Assembly (NCBI RefSeq): GCF_000733125.1
Contig: NZ_JPHU01000003.1
Span: 62,001 to 126,000, forward strand
Source of the DNA: Parvularcula oceani
Lineage (GTDB): Bacteria; Pseudomonadota; Alphaproteobacteria; Caulobacterales; Parvularculaceae
Length of the DNA stretch: 64,000 nucleotides
Direction: 5' to 3'
In this document: one piece after another, positions 39,702-47,994 of the stretch
Layout of the letters: every line of letters starts with the position of its first letter
Numbering within the stretch: position 1 is the first letter of the stretch
Translations under genes and position numbers: made by a program
Notes under the pieces: model-generated
The model's input: the letters and a program-made list of their open reading frames with translations, nothing else
Database searches by the model: none
Told to the model about the DNA's origin: nothing

Positions 39702-40286
39702 ATGCTGATCGCGCTCATGGTCCTCTTCGCCGGTCTCCTCGCCGCGCTGCCGCTCGCGGCGCTGCGATCCGGCGCCGCGGCAAGGCTCGCGCATCAGCTG
39801 GCGGGGCCCGCCCGCGCCGTGGTGACGGGCGCCTTCTGGATCTCCTGCGCCGCCGCCCTCCTCCTCGCCCTCGTGCAGATGGCGGTCGTGGTCCTGCAAT
39901 CGGTCTTCGCGCTCAGCGTCATCGCCCTGCAGGAGAGCACGCTCTACCTCTTCGGTGCCATGTTCCTGCTCGCAGGCGGCGCGGCGCTCCTCGCGGACGA
40001 ACATGTGCGGGTCGACGTCTTCTATACCCGCTGGGGCGCGCGGCGGCGGGCGCTGGTCGACCTTGCGGGCCTTACGGTCTTCGTCCTGCCGGTCTGCGCG
40101 CTGATCGTCATCGCGGCGGGCCCTTACGTCGCGGCGAGCTGGGCCGAACTCGAACGCTCGCCGGAGCCCTCCGGCATCCATCTCGTCTACCTCCTCAAGA
40201 CGCTCATTCCCGCCTTCGGGATTGTCCTCGCCCTCGCCGCCTTCGTCCGGATGGAGGCGCTCGTCCGGGCGCTGAAGGCGCGCTGA
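39702..40286 (+). CDS. dctQ: TRAP transporter small permease subunit
   Basis: The 194-residue DctQ-type protein has four predicted membrane helices, such as MLIALMVLFAGLLAALPLAA and LFGAMFLLAGGAALLADEHV followed by RVDVFYTRWG, a DctQ signature. It pairs with the large permease; its stop overlaps that ATG (TGATG). Together with the receptor and DctM it forms a complete, sodium-gradient-driven uptake system. Confidence 0.9.
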   Translation: MLIALMVLFAGLLAALPLAALRSGAAARLAHQLAGPARAVVTGAFWISCAAALLLALVQMAVVVLQSVFALSVIALQESTLYLFGAMFLLAGGAALLADEHVRVDVFYTRWGARRRALVDLAGLTVFVLPVCALIVIAAGPYVAASWAELERSPEPSGIHLVYLLKTLIPAFGIVLALAAFVRMEALVRALKAR

Positions 40287-41899
40287 TGTTCGATGAGCTG
40301 ATCCTGTGCCTCTGCGCCTGCGCGACCTGGCTCGACATCGCCATGGTGATCACGCTCTGCGCCCTGCTGCTGATGGGCTTCCCGGCGGCCTTCACGCTTG
40401 CGGGCGTCGCGCTGCTCTACGGCCTTCTGGGGCTCTCCATCGGCGCCTTCGACGCCGCCTTCATCGCCGAGCCCTTCCCCATACGGATCTTCGGCATCGT
40501 CAGGAACCAGGTCCTTCTCGCCGTCCCCCTCTTCATCCTGATGGGCGTCATCCTCGAGCGGTCCGGCATCGCCGAGCGCCTTCTCGACACCATGGCGCGC
40601 CTCTTCGGGTCTCTGCGCGGCGGGCTCGGCCTCTCGGTCATGGTGGTGGGGGCGCTTCTGGCCGCCTCGACCGGCATTGTCGGGGCGACCGTCGTCACAA
40701 TGGGCCTTCTCAGCCTGCCGACCATGCTGCGCCGGGGCTATGCCCCTTCGGTCGCGGCAGGCTCGATCGCGGCTGCGGGCACCCTCGGACAGATCATCCC
40801 GCCCTCGATCGTGCTCATCCTGCTCGGCGACGTCATGTCCAACGCCTATCAGGAGAGCCAGCTGCGCCAGGGCGTCTTCGCGCCGGAAACCGTGTCGGTC
40901 GGCGACCTCTTCGCGGGCGCCCTCCTGCCCGGCCTCGTCCTGGTCGGGTTCTACATGCTCTATCTGATCGGGCTCGCCATCTTCAGGGGCGAGAAGACGC
41001 CGGCCGTGCCGCCGGAGGACCGCTTCGCATTCAGGCAGGGCATTGCGGCTGCGCTGCGCACGCTTCCCGCGCCGCTGATCCTCATCGTCGTCGTGCTCGG
41101 CTCGATCCTGGCAGGCGTCGCGACAGCGACCGAGGCGGCGGCCGTCGGCGCCGTCGGCGCCCTCCTCATCGCGGGCTCGGGCACGCAGGTCGCCGAAGGC
41201 CTGCCAAAGCAGCTCTCGCGCCTGGGGCTTCTGGCTTTCGGCGTCCTCGCCGTCATGCCTTTCCTCTTCGACCTGCGCCTCGGGCGGGACGAGAGCCAGG
41301 ACGTCAACACGCTCGCGATCGCCGTCGCGATGATCGCCTGCGCGGGCCTCGCCATCGGCGTTCTCGCCGCGATCTTTGCCCTCTTTGCGCGCGGGCTCCT
41401 CCGCCCGGTCCTCGTCAAGACGACCGAGGTGACGGCCATGGTCTTCACGATCCTGATCGGCGCGGCCCTCTTCACGCTGGTCTTCCGGGGGCTCGGCGGC
41501 GACGAGACGGTGGCGAACGCTCTCGCCGCGACGCCCGGCGGCGTCGTCGGGGCGGTGATCGCGGTCATGCTCGTCATGTTCGTGCTCGGCTTCTTCCTAG
41601 ACTTCATCGAGATCACGCTGGTCGTCGTCCCGCTTGTCGCCCCGGCGCTTCTCACCCTCGGGCTCGATCCGGTCTGGCTCGGCGTGATGATGGCGGTGAA
41701 CCTCCAGACGAGCTTCCTCACCCCGCCCTTCGGCTTCGCCCTCTTCTACCTGCGCGGCGTGGCCCCGCCCGAGCTGCCGACCACCGCGATCTATAAGGGC
41801 GCGCTGCCCTTCGTCGCCATCCAGATCGTCATGCTCGCCCTCCTCGCCGCCGCCCCTGGCCTCGCCACCTGGCTGCCCGGGCGCCTCTATGGCGGCTGA
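40286..41899 (+). CDS. dctM: TRAP transporter large permease subunit (enlarged DctM)
   Basis: The 537-residue channel subunit has the DctM motifs GFPAAFTLAGVALLYG, VPLFILMGVILERSG and GTLGQIIPPSIVLILLGDVM, and ends with AVNLQTSFLTPPFGFALFYL. It is about 100 residues longer than typical DctM because of an insertion near residues 300-390 with extra helices (LLAFGVLAVMPFLFDLRLG, LAIAVAMIACAGLAIGVLAA). This size is seen in the TakM subgroup, matching the TakP-like receptor. Confidence 0.9.
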   Translation: MFDELILCLCACATWLDIAMVITLCALLLMGFPAAFTLAGVALLYGLLGLSIGAFDAAFIAEPFPIRIFGIVRNQVLLAVPLFILMGVILERSGIAERLLDTMARLFGSLRGGLGLSVMVVGALLAASTGIVGATVVTMGLLSLPTMLRRGYAPSVAAGSIAAAGTLGQIIPPSIVLILLGDVMSNAYQESQLRQGVFAPETVSVGDLFAGALLPGLVLVGFYMLYLIGLAIFRGEKTPAVPPEDRFAFRQGIAAALRTLPAPLILIVVVLGSILAGVATATEAAAVGAVGALLIAGSGTQVAEGLPKQLSRLGLLAFGVLAVMPFLFDLRLGRDESQDVNTLAIAVAMIACAGLAIGVLAAIFALFARGLLRPVLVKTTEVTAMVFTILIGAALFTLVFRGLGGDETVANALAATPGGVVGAVIAVMLVMFVLGFFLDFIEITLVVVPLVAPALLTLGLDPVWLGVMMAVNLQTSFLTPPFGFALFYLRGVAPPELPTTAIYKGALPFVAIQIVMLALLAAAPGLATWLPGRLYGG

Positions 41900-41928
41900 T
41901 TGCGAAGCGCGCGCCCAAAGGCTAGAGC
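41900..41928 (+). promoter_or_regulatory. Candidate promoter of tRNA-Ser
   Basis: TTGCGA (41900-41905) and TAGAGC (41923-41928) are spaced 17 bases and end 9 bases before the tRNA. The -35 hexamer begins on the last base of the dctM stop codon. Confidence 0.4.
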
Positions 41929-41937
41929 GCTCCCGCC

Positions 41938-42027
41938 GGAGGAGTGGCTGAGCGGTCGAAAGCGGCGGTCTTGAAAACCGTTGGGCGTTCACGCGTCCCG
42001 GGGGTTCGAATCCCTCCTCCTCCGCCA
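41938..42027 (+). tRNA. tRNA-Ser (anticodon UGA)
   Basis: A 90-base tRNA with encoded CCA. GGAGGAG pairs with CTCCTCC, the anticodon loop CTTGAAA within GCGGT/ACCGT gives anticodon TGA (UCA codons), a long variable arm follows, and the T loop is GGTTCGAATCC. It marks the left side of the AT-rich patch that follows; tRNA-Ser genes are common integration sites. Confidence 0.97.
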
Positions 42028-42560
42028 TGCTCTATATGAACACTGCATAGTTAGACGTCTCCCAGCCCGTCTACGCGTTTGGCCTCAAGTGGACCCCGGG
42101 CTCTTCCTGTATCGTCCGCACCCTCATCAAGCTTACCGCTCCCGCTCCTTCAGCGAGTTCGCCTAAACGCCCGACGCCAGCACCTCGCCGCGCATCCGCA
42201 TCAGCTCGGCCTCAATAAAGCGGCAAAGGGCCTTCCGCTCGGCCGCGCTCTTCACGTGCTTCGCCATAGCGGCGCGCAGGAGGGCGCGGCCTCGAGCGAT
42301 CCACCATCTGTCGACCCCCGCAAGGGTGCGCTGGCAGGCGGGCTGCTGAGGAAGCTCCCTCTTGTTCGATGGGCTGTAGGTTCCGCGCCTTCCGCTCATG
42401 AGAACGGACGTAGAACACGGAGGGGCGCGCGGCTTGAGTGAGTTTTCCCGAACCATGGCCCGACCGTGAGCGAAACTGTCCGTTGGGGCTGAGCTGAACT
42501 GTCATTGTCCGGCGTCGCGCGATTGTGACACCAATGCGGCAGGGCAAGGGGCAATGCGAA
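42028..42560. other. 533-base stretch without a confident gene, after tRNA-Ser
   Basis: GC-rich sequence bridging tRNA-Ser and the AT-rich genes. Two overlapping minus-strand frames (42163-42456 and 42212-42568) look partly protein-like. The first ends in a plausible helical stretch, AERKALCRFIEAELMRMRGE, but neither has a good ribosome-binding site. They could be remnants of one gene split by a frameshift. No integrase, transposase or repeat of the tRNA 3' end was found. Confidence 0.5.
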
Positions 42561-42659
42561 ATGGTCAAGTCTCATGGGACGATGCTGACCATTGCGCTCG
42601 TCTTGAGCGTCTCAGTCCTCGCTGCATTGCTGCGCCACGGCATAGAACGAGTGAAATGA
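42561..42659 (+). CDS. Possible 32-residue single-helix membrane peptide
   Basis: A short reading frame of 32 residues, MVKSHGTMLTIALVLSVSVL to RHGIERVK, with one hydrophobic helix flanked by basic ends. AAGGGG lies 9 bases upstream. The stop is 6 bases before the GT4 gene, so it could be a coupled leader or a small membrane partner. There is no homology evidence; the call rests on the helix pattern, ribosome-binding site and spacing. Confidence 0.35.
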   Translation: MVKSHGTMLTIALVLSVSVLAALLRHGIERVK

Positions 42660-42665
42660 GGGGGC

Positions 42666-43802
42666 ATGACCAAATTCTCGATAGGAACAGTTACTGACAC
42701 ACAACGCGTAAAGGCGGGGGTTCTATATGAAGATTATGGCTTAGAAAAGGTTAGCTACGGGCTCCTAGCAAGGAACGCATCCTTTTCTAAATGCATGTCG
42801 ATCAATGGATCTAAGTTATTTCGATCGTCAAAGAACCTCCATCAATTCCCACTTGTAGCACCTAGCAAATCTGATTTTGTACACACATTTAATCAGATAC
42901 CTTTGAATGGACGATTTATTGTAAGCTTTGAGTCGGAATTCCCCCGCCTACTAGGGAACCCAACAAATTCAGCAATGTCGTTTGCGTATGACTGCTTGGA
43001 TTCTCAGAGGTGCTTAGGAATATTCGCCTTGAGCGAAATTGCCCGTGAGGTCGCGGTTCGGCGCGCCCGCCAGTTCGGCAGAGGTGACGTGGCAAACAAA
43101 ATTCAGGTCTTTCGCGGCGGGATCAGTCAGTACCCCCCTGCTGAAGATCGTCCACAACAGGGACAATTTCGGTTCCTGATTGTCGGCAATCACCTGTTTC
43201 ATAAAGGCATACAAGGAGTGGTTCGGGCAGTAGAACGGCTACGTGCACGGGGAGCAAACATCCATCTGGACGTAGTTGGCGGGTTCCGGCGTAATCGGAT
43301 GTATGCAGCTCCTGGTTTCGTGCCCAATCCGGATGAGCAGATAGCCCAATTTAGTGAGAGTGACTGGATAACTTTCCATGGAAAAATTCCTAACCATCAA
43401 GTCAAATTCCTCATGGCACAATCTCATCTCTTCCTTCACCCCTCTATCGACGAGTCTTTAGGCTGGGTTGTCGTTGAAGCTGGGTTGCAAGGCCTGCCGA
43501 GACTAGCTCTCGACGTTTTCGCTACACGGGAGCTAATACGTAACAGAGTAGATGGGTGGACTATACCTATCGACGTAAACGATTCGCGTCGCTGGTCCTC
43601 ACTTGGTCGTGCTGGCCCTGAAGAGTGGGACGACCTTCAGTCCTTCATTGCGGAGGAAATCTGCAATTCGATCGAGCCCTGCCTCGACCATGGAGAGCTT
43701 TCCAAAATGGGAGCAAGAGCGGCAACTCAAATGTCCAAGCTCTACGGCATCGATCAAGCCTCGAAGAAGCTTGAAGCGATCTATAGCACCGCGGCCCATT
43801 AG
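42666..43802 (+). CDS. GT4-type glycosyltransferase on AT-rich DNA
   Basis: The 378-residue protein has the second Rossmann domain of GT-B enzymes: GQFRFLIVGNHLFHKGIQGV, then SDWITFHGKIPNHQVKFLM and LHPSIDESLGWVVVEAGLQG, which is the donor-binding E-x7-E region (E replaced by D/E-rich DESLGWVVVEA). The N-terminal half is divergent. Codons such as TTA, ATA, AGA and AGG and many A/T third positions contrast sharply with all genes outside this patch, indicating recent transfer. Its acceptor may be a surface polysaccharide; that is inferred. Confidence 0.8.
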   Translation: MTKFSIGTVTDTQRVKAGVLYEDYGLEKVSYGLLARNASFSKCMSINGSKLFRSSKNLHQFPLVAPSKSDFVHTFNQIPLNGRFIVSFESEFPRLLGNPTNSAMSFAYDCLDSQRCLGIFALSEIAREVAVRRARQFGRGDVANKIQVFRGGISQYPPAEDRPQQGQFRFLIVGNHLFHKGIQGVVRAVERLRARGANIHLDVVGGFRRNRMYAAPGFVPNPDEQIAQFSESDWITFHGKIPNHQVKFLMAQSHLFLHPSIDESLGWVVVEAGLQGLPRLALDVFATRELIRNRVDGWTIPIDVNDSRRWSSLGRAGPEEWDDLQSFIAEEICNSIEPCLDHGELSKMGARAATQMSKLYGIDQASKKLEAIYSTAAH

Positions 43803-43835
43803 TCAGCGCACAGAAAAATTTAGATTGGATTCGGG

Positions 43836-44081
43836 ATGTCTTCTATCCTCACAGCAGTGATAGTGGTTTCTAGTGTCGTATCGATATTGGCCATGTCTTT
43901 GTTTTTCCTCATTATGATGACAGACGAAAACGCTTCCGGCCTCGAATATGCTAGCGAGTCTGAGATCGTGGCTCAGCGGCCCGGCGACGGCACCCGCATC
44001 GCCTTAGCTGCTATTTTCTTTATATTTGCTGCCGTAGGCGTATTAGGCTGTGCAGTATTCTTGATTAAACTAGTGAATTAA
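43836..44081 (+). CDS. Small two-helix membrane protein
   Basis: Not recognised. The 81-residue protein has two hydrophobic helices (AVIVVSSVVSILAMSLFFLI and LAAIFFIFAAVGVLGCAVFL) joined by an acidic loop of about 25 residues (MTDENASGLEYASESEIVAQ). It shares the low GC of the GT4 gene 33 bases upstream. The ribosome-binding site is weak. The clean two-helix design supports a real product. Confidence 0.55.
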   Translation: MSSILTAVIVVSSVVSILAMSLFFLIMMTDENASGLEYASESEIVAQRPGDGTRIALAAIFFIFAAVGVLGCAVFLIKLVN

Positions 44082-44434
44082 TCGAAAAATATAAATCACA
44101 TTACTCTATGACCGGTCCATCGATCTCTCTTAATTCTGTCATAGAACAATCTTTAGCCTATTCGATGTCTTTCGCGACACCCTAGTGCGGCAGTCTTTCA
44201 TTCGAACTTCGCGCCAACCCTCCGCCACCCGCAACGTGCCAAAAAGCTTGATCGGTCGCTTCGCTCCAGGCGACGCGGAATCCCGCCCTGCCTTTCGTCG
44301 GTCAGCGACAGCGAAAGCCGTAAAGATTTCCCGAAGCCAGCGGGCCAGCGCGCCGATAATTCCCGGATGCAATCTTAATCTCTGAGGATCACAAAGCACT
44401 CGCTCGTAGAGCGGCCGGGGGGGGAGGCATGGTG
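44082..44434. other. 353-base gap at the right edge of the AT-rich patch
   Basis: Composition shifts here from AT-rich (44082-44180) to the GC-rich background by about 44220, so the island boundary lies in this gap. No tRNA fragment, direct repeat of the tRNA-Ser end or clear terminator was found. The histidine kinase ribosome-binding site GGGGAGG is at its right end. Confidence 0.6.
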
Positions 44435-46660
44435 ATGGATCAGGCGACCGACGAGCGATCCGGGTCCCGGACCGAACCTTCGGGCTATCTGCGCGTCGCA
44501 CAGGACCTCTTCGTGGCCTATGCCATGATCGTCGTCTGCTTCTGCGCGGTGTCGATCCGCTTGTGGGATACGGCCCCCAAAGCCGTGTCGGTCGGGCCGA
44601 CCGCACTCGTGCTCCTCATCTTCGCCGTTCGCGTCCCCAAGCTTCTCAAGATCTGGCACGCCGGCGGCGATCATGACGCCGCGAAGGCCCAGTTCGGCTA
44701 CATGCGCTACGTGGTGCCCCTGATCGGGCTCGGGTGCGGGATCGCCAACTGGATCAACCTCTCCTACACGACCACGGAGGACCTGCTTTTCCTGGCCTTC
44801 GCCGTCGGCGTCTCATCGATGACGACTGCGCTGACCCTCAGCTGGATGCCGCGTGTCGGCGTCGCGTCGGTGCTTCTCGCGGCGATCCCCTTCTGCATCG
44901 GCATGTTCGTCCAGGGGACGCCCGAAGCGGGCTGGATGACCCTGATGATCGGGCTGATGGTCACGCTCACCGTCACGATGGTCTATCGGCAGAACGCCAT
45001 GCTGTCCCGCCTGCGGAACGCGGTGCGGACGGAGCGAGAGCTCGACACCGCCCGGAACGCCGTGGCGGTCGCCCAGGCGGCCAGCCGGTCCAAGTCGGCT
45101 TTCCTTGCGAATATGAGCCATGAAATCAGGACGCCGATGAACGGCGTCCTCGGCATGTCGGAACTCCTGCTGGCGAGCGATCTGCCGCCGCGCGAGCGCG
45201 CCTTCGTCGAAACGATCAACCGGTCGGGCGAGGGCCTCCTGACCATCATCAACGACATCCTCGATTTCTCGAAGATCGAGGCAGGCAAGCTCGAACTCTT
45301 CGCCGAACCCTTCGCCCCGCGCGACCTTTGCGAGGACGTGGCGTCGCTTCTGGCCAATAGAGCTCACGAGAAGAACGTCGAGATCGCCGTGCGGTGCAGC
45401 CCCGACCTGCCCCCTGCGCTGATCGGCGATGCGCATCGTCTGCGGCAGGTCGTCACGAACCTCGCCGGCAATGCCGTGAAGTTCACCGCTGCAGGACACG
45501 TTCTGATCGAGGTGAAGCCCGGCGGGAACGGGCATTGGCGCTTCGAGGTGTCCGATACCGGCATCGGCATAGCGCCGGACAAGCTCGCGCTAATCTTCGA
45601 CGAATTCAGCCAGGCCGAACAGGCGACCACGAGGCAGTTCGGGGGAACGGGCCTCGGCCTCACCATTTCGAGCCGCCTCATCGAGAGCATGGGCGGCAAG
45701 ATCGAGGTCGCTTCCGAGGTCGGACGCGGCTCCACATTCTGGTTCGAGCTTCCGCTGGACGTCTCGGACCGGCAAGCGGACAGGCGCGGCGCCCTCGAGC
45801 CGATCGGGGCCGGGCGCATCCTTCTCGTCGATGACACCGAGGTGAACCTCGTGATCCTCGAAGAGCAGTGCCGGGAATGGGGCTTGCGGACGGACCGGGC
45901 GGCGGGCGGGGCGGAAGCGATCGCGGCGCTCGACGATGCGGCGAGGGAAGGAAACCCTTACGACGTCGTCGTTCTCGACTACCACATGCCGGAGGTGGAC
46001 GGCCTCGCGGTCGCAGAGCATATCGCCGCGTCCTTCAGGGTGGCTCCGGCTGGGATCGTCGTTCTGTCGTCGGTCGACCGCGACGACGCCTTCGCAGCGT
46101 TCAGGGCGCTCGGAGCCAGCGACTGCCTGGTCAAGCCCGTCCGGGCGCGCACCCTTCACGACAGCATTGCGGCCGCCCTCGACGATCGACCGGCCGCTCG
46201 GCGGACAGAACCGGCCGAACCGCAGGCGGTGGAAGCGGCCGTGGGAAACCGCCTTCGCGTCCTCGTCGCCGAGGACAACAAGGTGAACCAGATGATCGTC
46301 GAGAACTTCATCGACCGGGATCGATACGCGCTCACCTTTGCCGAGGACGGCCTGCAAGCCTGCGAGGCGTTCAAGACGGCGTCATTCGATCTCGTTCTCA
46401 TGGATGTCTCGATGCCGCACCTCGACGGCCTGAAGGCGACGAAGCGCCTGCGGGCCTATGAGGAGGCGAACGGCATAGAGCGGACACCGATCATTGCCCT
46501 GACGGCCCATGCGATCGGCGGGCAAAGGGAGGAGTGTCTCGCTGCCGGCATGGACGATTTCCTGACCAAGCCTATTCGGCGGGACGTGTTGACCGAGACG
46601 CTGACGGCCTGGAGCGGACGCAAGAAAGCGGCATCGGGCCGGACGAGAGAAGCGTCCTGA
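44435..46660 (+). CDS. Hybrid sensor histidine kinase with two receiver domains
   Basis: A 741-residue inner-membrane kinase. About six N-terminal helices (residues 25-185), a short coiled linker, then HisKA with [18 protein letters not shown] (H229). HATPase_c follows with [16 protein letters not shown], and [10 protein letters not shown] closes the ATP site. Receiver 1 (from about 459, [10 protein letters not shown]515) and receiver 2 (from about 606, [14 protein letters not shown]657) both look complete. There is no HPt domain, so output needs a separate phosphotransferase such as ChpT. GGGAGG fits the ATG at 44435 better than the one at 44429. The signal sensed is unknown. Confidence 0.92.
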   Translation: MDQATDERSGSRTEPSGYLRVAQDLFVAYAMIVVCFCAVSIRLWDTAPKAVSVGPTALVLLIFAVRVPKLLKIWHAGGDHDAAKAQFGYMRYVVPLIGLGCGIANWINLSYTTTEDLLFLAFAVGVSSMTTALTLSWMPRVGVASVLLAAIPFCIGMFVQGTPEAGWMTLMIGLMVTLTVTMVYRQNAMLSRLRNAVRTERELDTARNAVAVAQAASRSKSAFLANMSHEIRTPMNGVLGMSELLLASDLPPRERAFVETINRSGEGLLTIINDILDFSKIEAGKLELFAEPFAPRDLCEDVASLLANRAHEKNVEIAVRCSPDLPPALIGDAHRLRQVVTNLAGNAVKFTAAGHVLIEVKPGGNGHWRFEVSDTGIGIAPDKLALIFDEFSQAEQATTRQFGGTGLGLTISSRLIESMGGKIEVASEVGRGSTFWFELPLDVSDRQADRRGALEPIGAGRILLVDDTEVNLVILEEQCREWGLRTDRAAGGAEAIAALDDAAREGNPYDVVVLDYHMPEVDGLAVAEHIAASFRVAPAGIVVLSSVDRDDAFAAFRALGASDCLVKPVRARTLHDSIAAALDDRPAARRTEPAEPQAVEAAVGNRLRVLVAEDNKVNQMIVENFIDRDRYALTFAEDGLQACEAFKTASFDLVLMDVSMPHLDGLKATKRLRAYEEANGIERTPIIALTAHAIGGQREECLAAGMDDFLTKPIRRDVLTETLTAWSGRKKAASGRTREAS

Positions 46661-46909
46661 CAGCGCTGCCGCCAGCGGTTCGCCAAGCCGAAGCCTCATC
46701 CCGCGCGGTCCGCCTCCGCGATGCCCGGCGCGAGCAAGGCGCCGCGGGGCCCGGCACCTGCGCAAAGCCTGCTATGCTCGCTGCCGGCTGAAACAGGTGC
46801 CGCCAGGGAAAGAGGGCGACGCGCACCGGGCAAGCCTCGCCTGGCGCTCTTGCTCGGAAACACAGAAGAGCATTATCCTGCCGCTCCTATCGACTGAGGT
46901 GTTCGGCGA

Positions 46910-47881
46910 GTGGACTCCGTTTCCATCCATGACGCTCTTCAGATCCGCCGAGGGCTGTCCGCTGCCCTGCTTGGCGAGGACCCCACGGCTTTCCGGCCCG
47001 ATGACACCGTCTGCCTGGCCGAACATTTCCGGATGATGGGTCGGCGGAGCCTGGATGCCGACGACGAGGCCTTTTCTCTCTCCGCCCGTCCCATAGCGCA
47101 GGGCACCAGCGCCTTCGTGGTCGAGACCCTCGCGCAGGCCAGGAGCTTCGAGGAGGCGCTGCGCACGCTCGCGCGGGTCTACAACCTCGTCCACAATGGC
47201 CGCTTCAACACCGTCCATGAGCGCGGCGCGCATCTCGTCTTCGAGATCGACGACAGCAGCTTCCCCTACGCGCCTACCGCCGACGAAGCGGTCAAGCAGG
47301 CGGTGATGAAGAGCCTTCTGATCTTCGTTCACGGCGTTCTCGCGACGGCCTGCGGCGAAGAGCTCACACGGGATCTTCGCCTCGTGCGCGCACGCGCCTG
47401 CGCACGGGACGGCCTCCTGGATTTCTGGGACTGTCCCGTGCGCAGGGGCGCGCAGGCCTATGCGCTCGAATACGATGCCGCCGCCGCGCAGCGCCCGGTC
47501 CGGCGCGGCTTGCGCCTGCGCGAGGTCTTCGACACGATCGATGCGCTGATAGCGAGGCGGGAACGGCAGAGCCGCCAGGTCGATCTCGTCGAACGGGTGC
47601 GCCTCCTCCTCGGCGAAGGACGCAGCCAGGCGGAGATCGCTCGGGACAGGGGCATGAGCATCGCCACGCTGAGGCGGCGCCTCTGCGAACGCGGCACGTC
47701 GTTCCGCGCGCTCCGGAACGAGGTGCTGGGCCGCCACGCGCTGCGCCTGCTGGAGCAGGGACTGCACGCCGAAGAGGTCGCGCTGCAACTCCACTACGCC
47801 GATCTTCGCAGCTTCAACCGCGCCTTCAAGGCCTGGTACGGGACGAGCCCCGGGCGCTATCAGCGAGGCTGCCGCGCCTGA
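46910..47881 (+). CDS. AraC-family transcriptional regulator
   Basis: The 323-residue protein has an N-terminal ligand-sensing domain of the arabinose-binding-like type (AraC_binding_2; SLDADDEAFSLSARP, AQARSFEEALRTLARVYN) and a C-terminal double helix-turn-helix: QAEIARDRGMSIATLRRRLC and VALQLHYADLRSFNRAFKAW followed by YGTSPGRYQ. The start is GTG at 46910. It ends 113 bases before the TonB receptor on the same strand and is the obvious candidate regulator of that cluster. Confidence 0.88.
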   Translation: MDSVSIHDALQIRRGLSAALLGEDPTAFRPDDTVCLAEHFRMMGRRSLDADDEAFSLSARPIAQGTSAFVVETLAQARSFEEALRTLARVYNLVHNGRFNTVHERGAHLVFEIDDSSFPYAPTADEAVKQAVMKSLLIFVHGVLATACGEELTRDLRLVRARACARDGLLDFWDCPVRRGAQAYALEYDAAAAQRPVRRGLRLREVFDTIDALIARRERQSRQVDLVERVRLLLGEGRSQAEIARDRGMSIATLRRRLCERGTSFRALRNEVLGRHALRLLEQGLHAEEVALQLHYADLRSFNRAFKAWYGTSPGRYQRGCRA

Positions 47882-47994
47882 GCGAAACTGTCCATTCAGT
47901 TTGCGCCAAGGCGTCATCGACCCGGCTCTCCTCTCGTGCCTAGCATTCCCCTTCGGTCAAGCGGCCCGGCAGAGGCCGCTCCAGGGAGGGCATG

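Noticed and set aside
42017-42027. Search for a duplicated tRNA-Ser 3' end as attR
   Set aside because: No second copy was found up to 44434, so integration by a tRNA-targeting integrase is not shown.
42467-42481. 15-base repeat TGAGCGAAACTGTCC also found at 47879-47893
   Set aside because: One such match is expected by chance in 64 kb, and the flanks are unrelated.
42163-42568. Overlapping minus-strand frames after tRNA-Ser
   Set aside because: Not listed as genes: no ribosome-binding sites and no recognisable family. They may be remnants, noted with the gap entry.
44139-44606. 155-codon minus-strand frame at the island edge
   Set aside because: It overlaps the start of the histidine kinase and lacks coding character or a ribosome-binding site.
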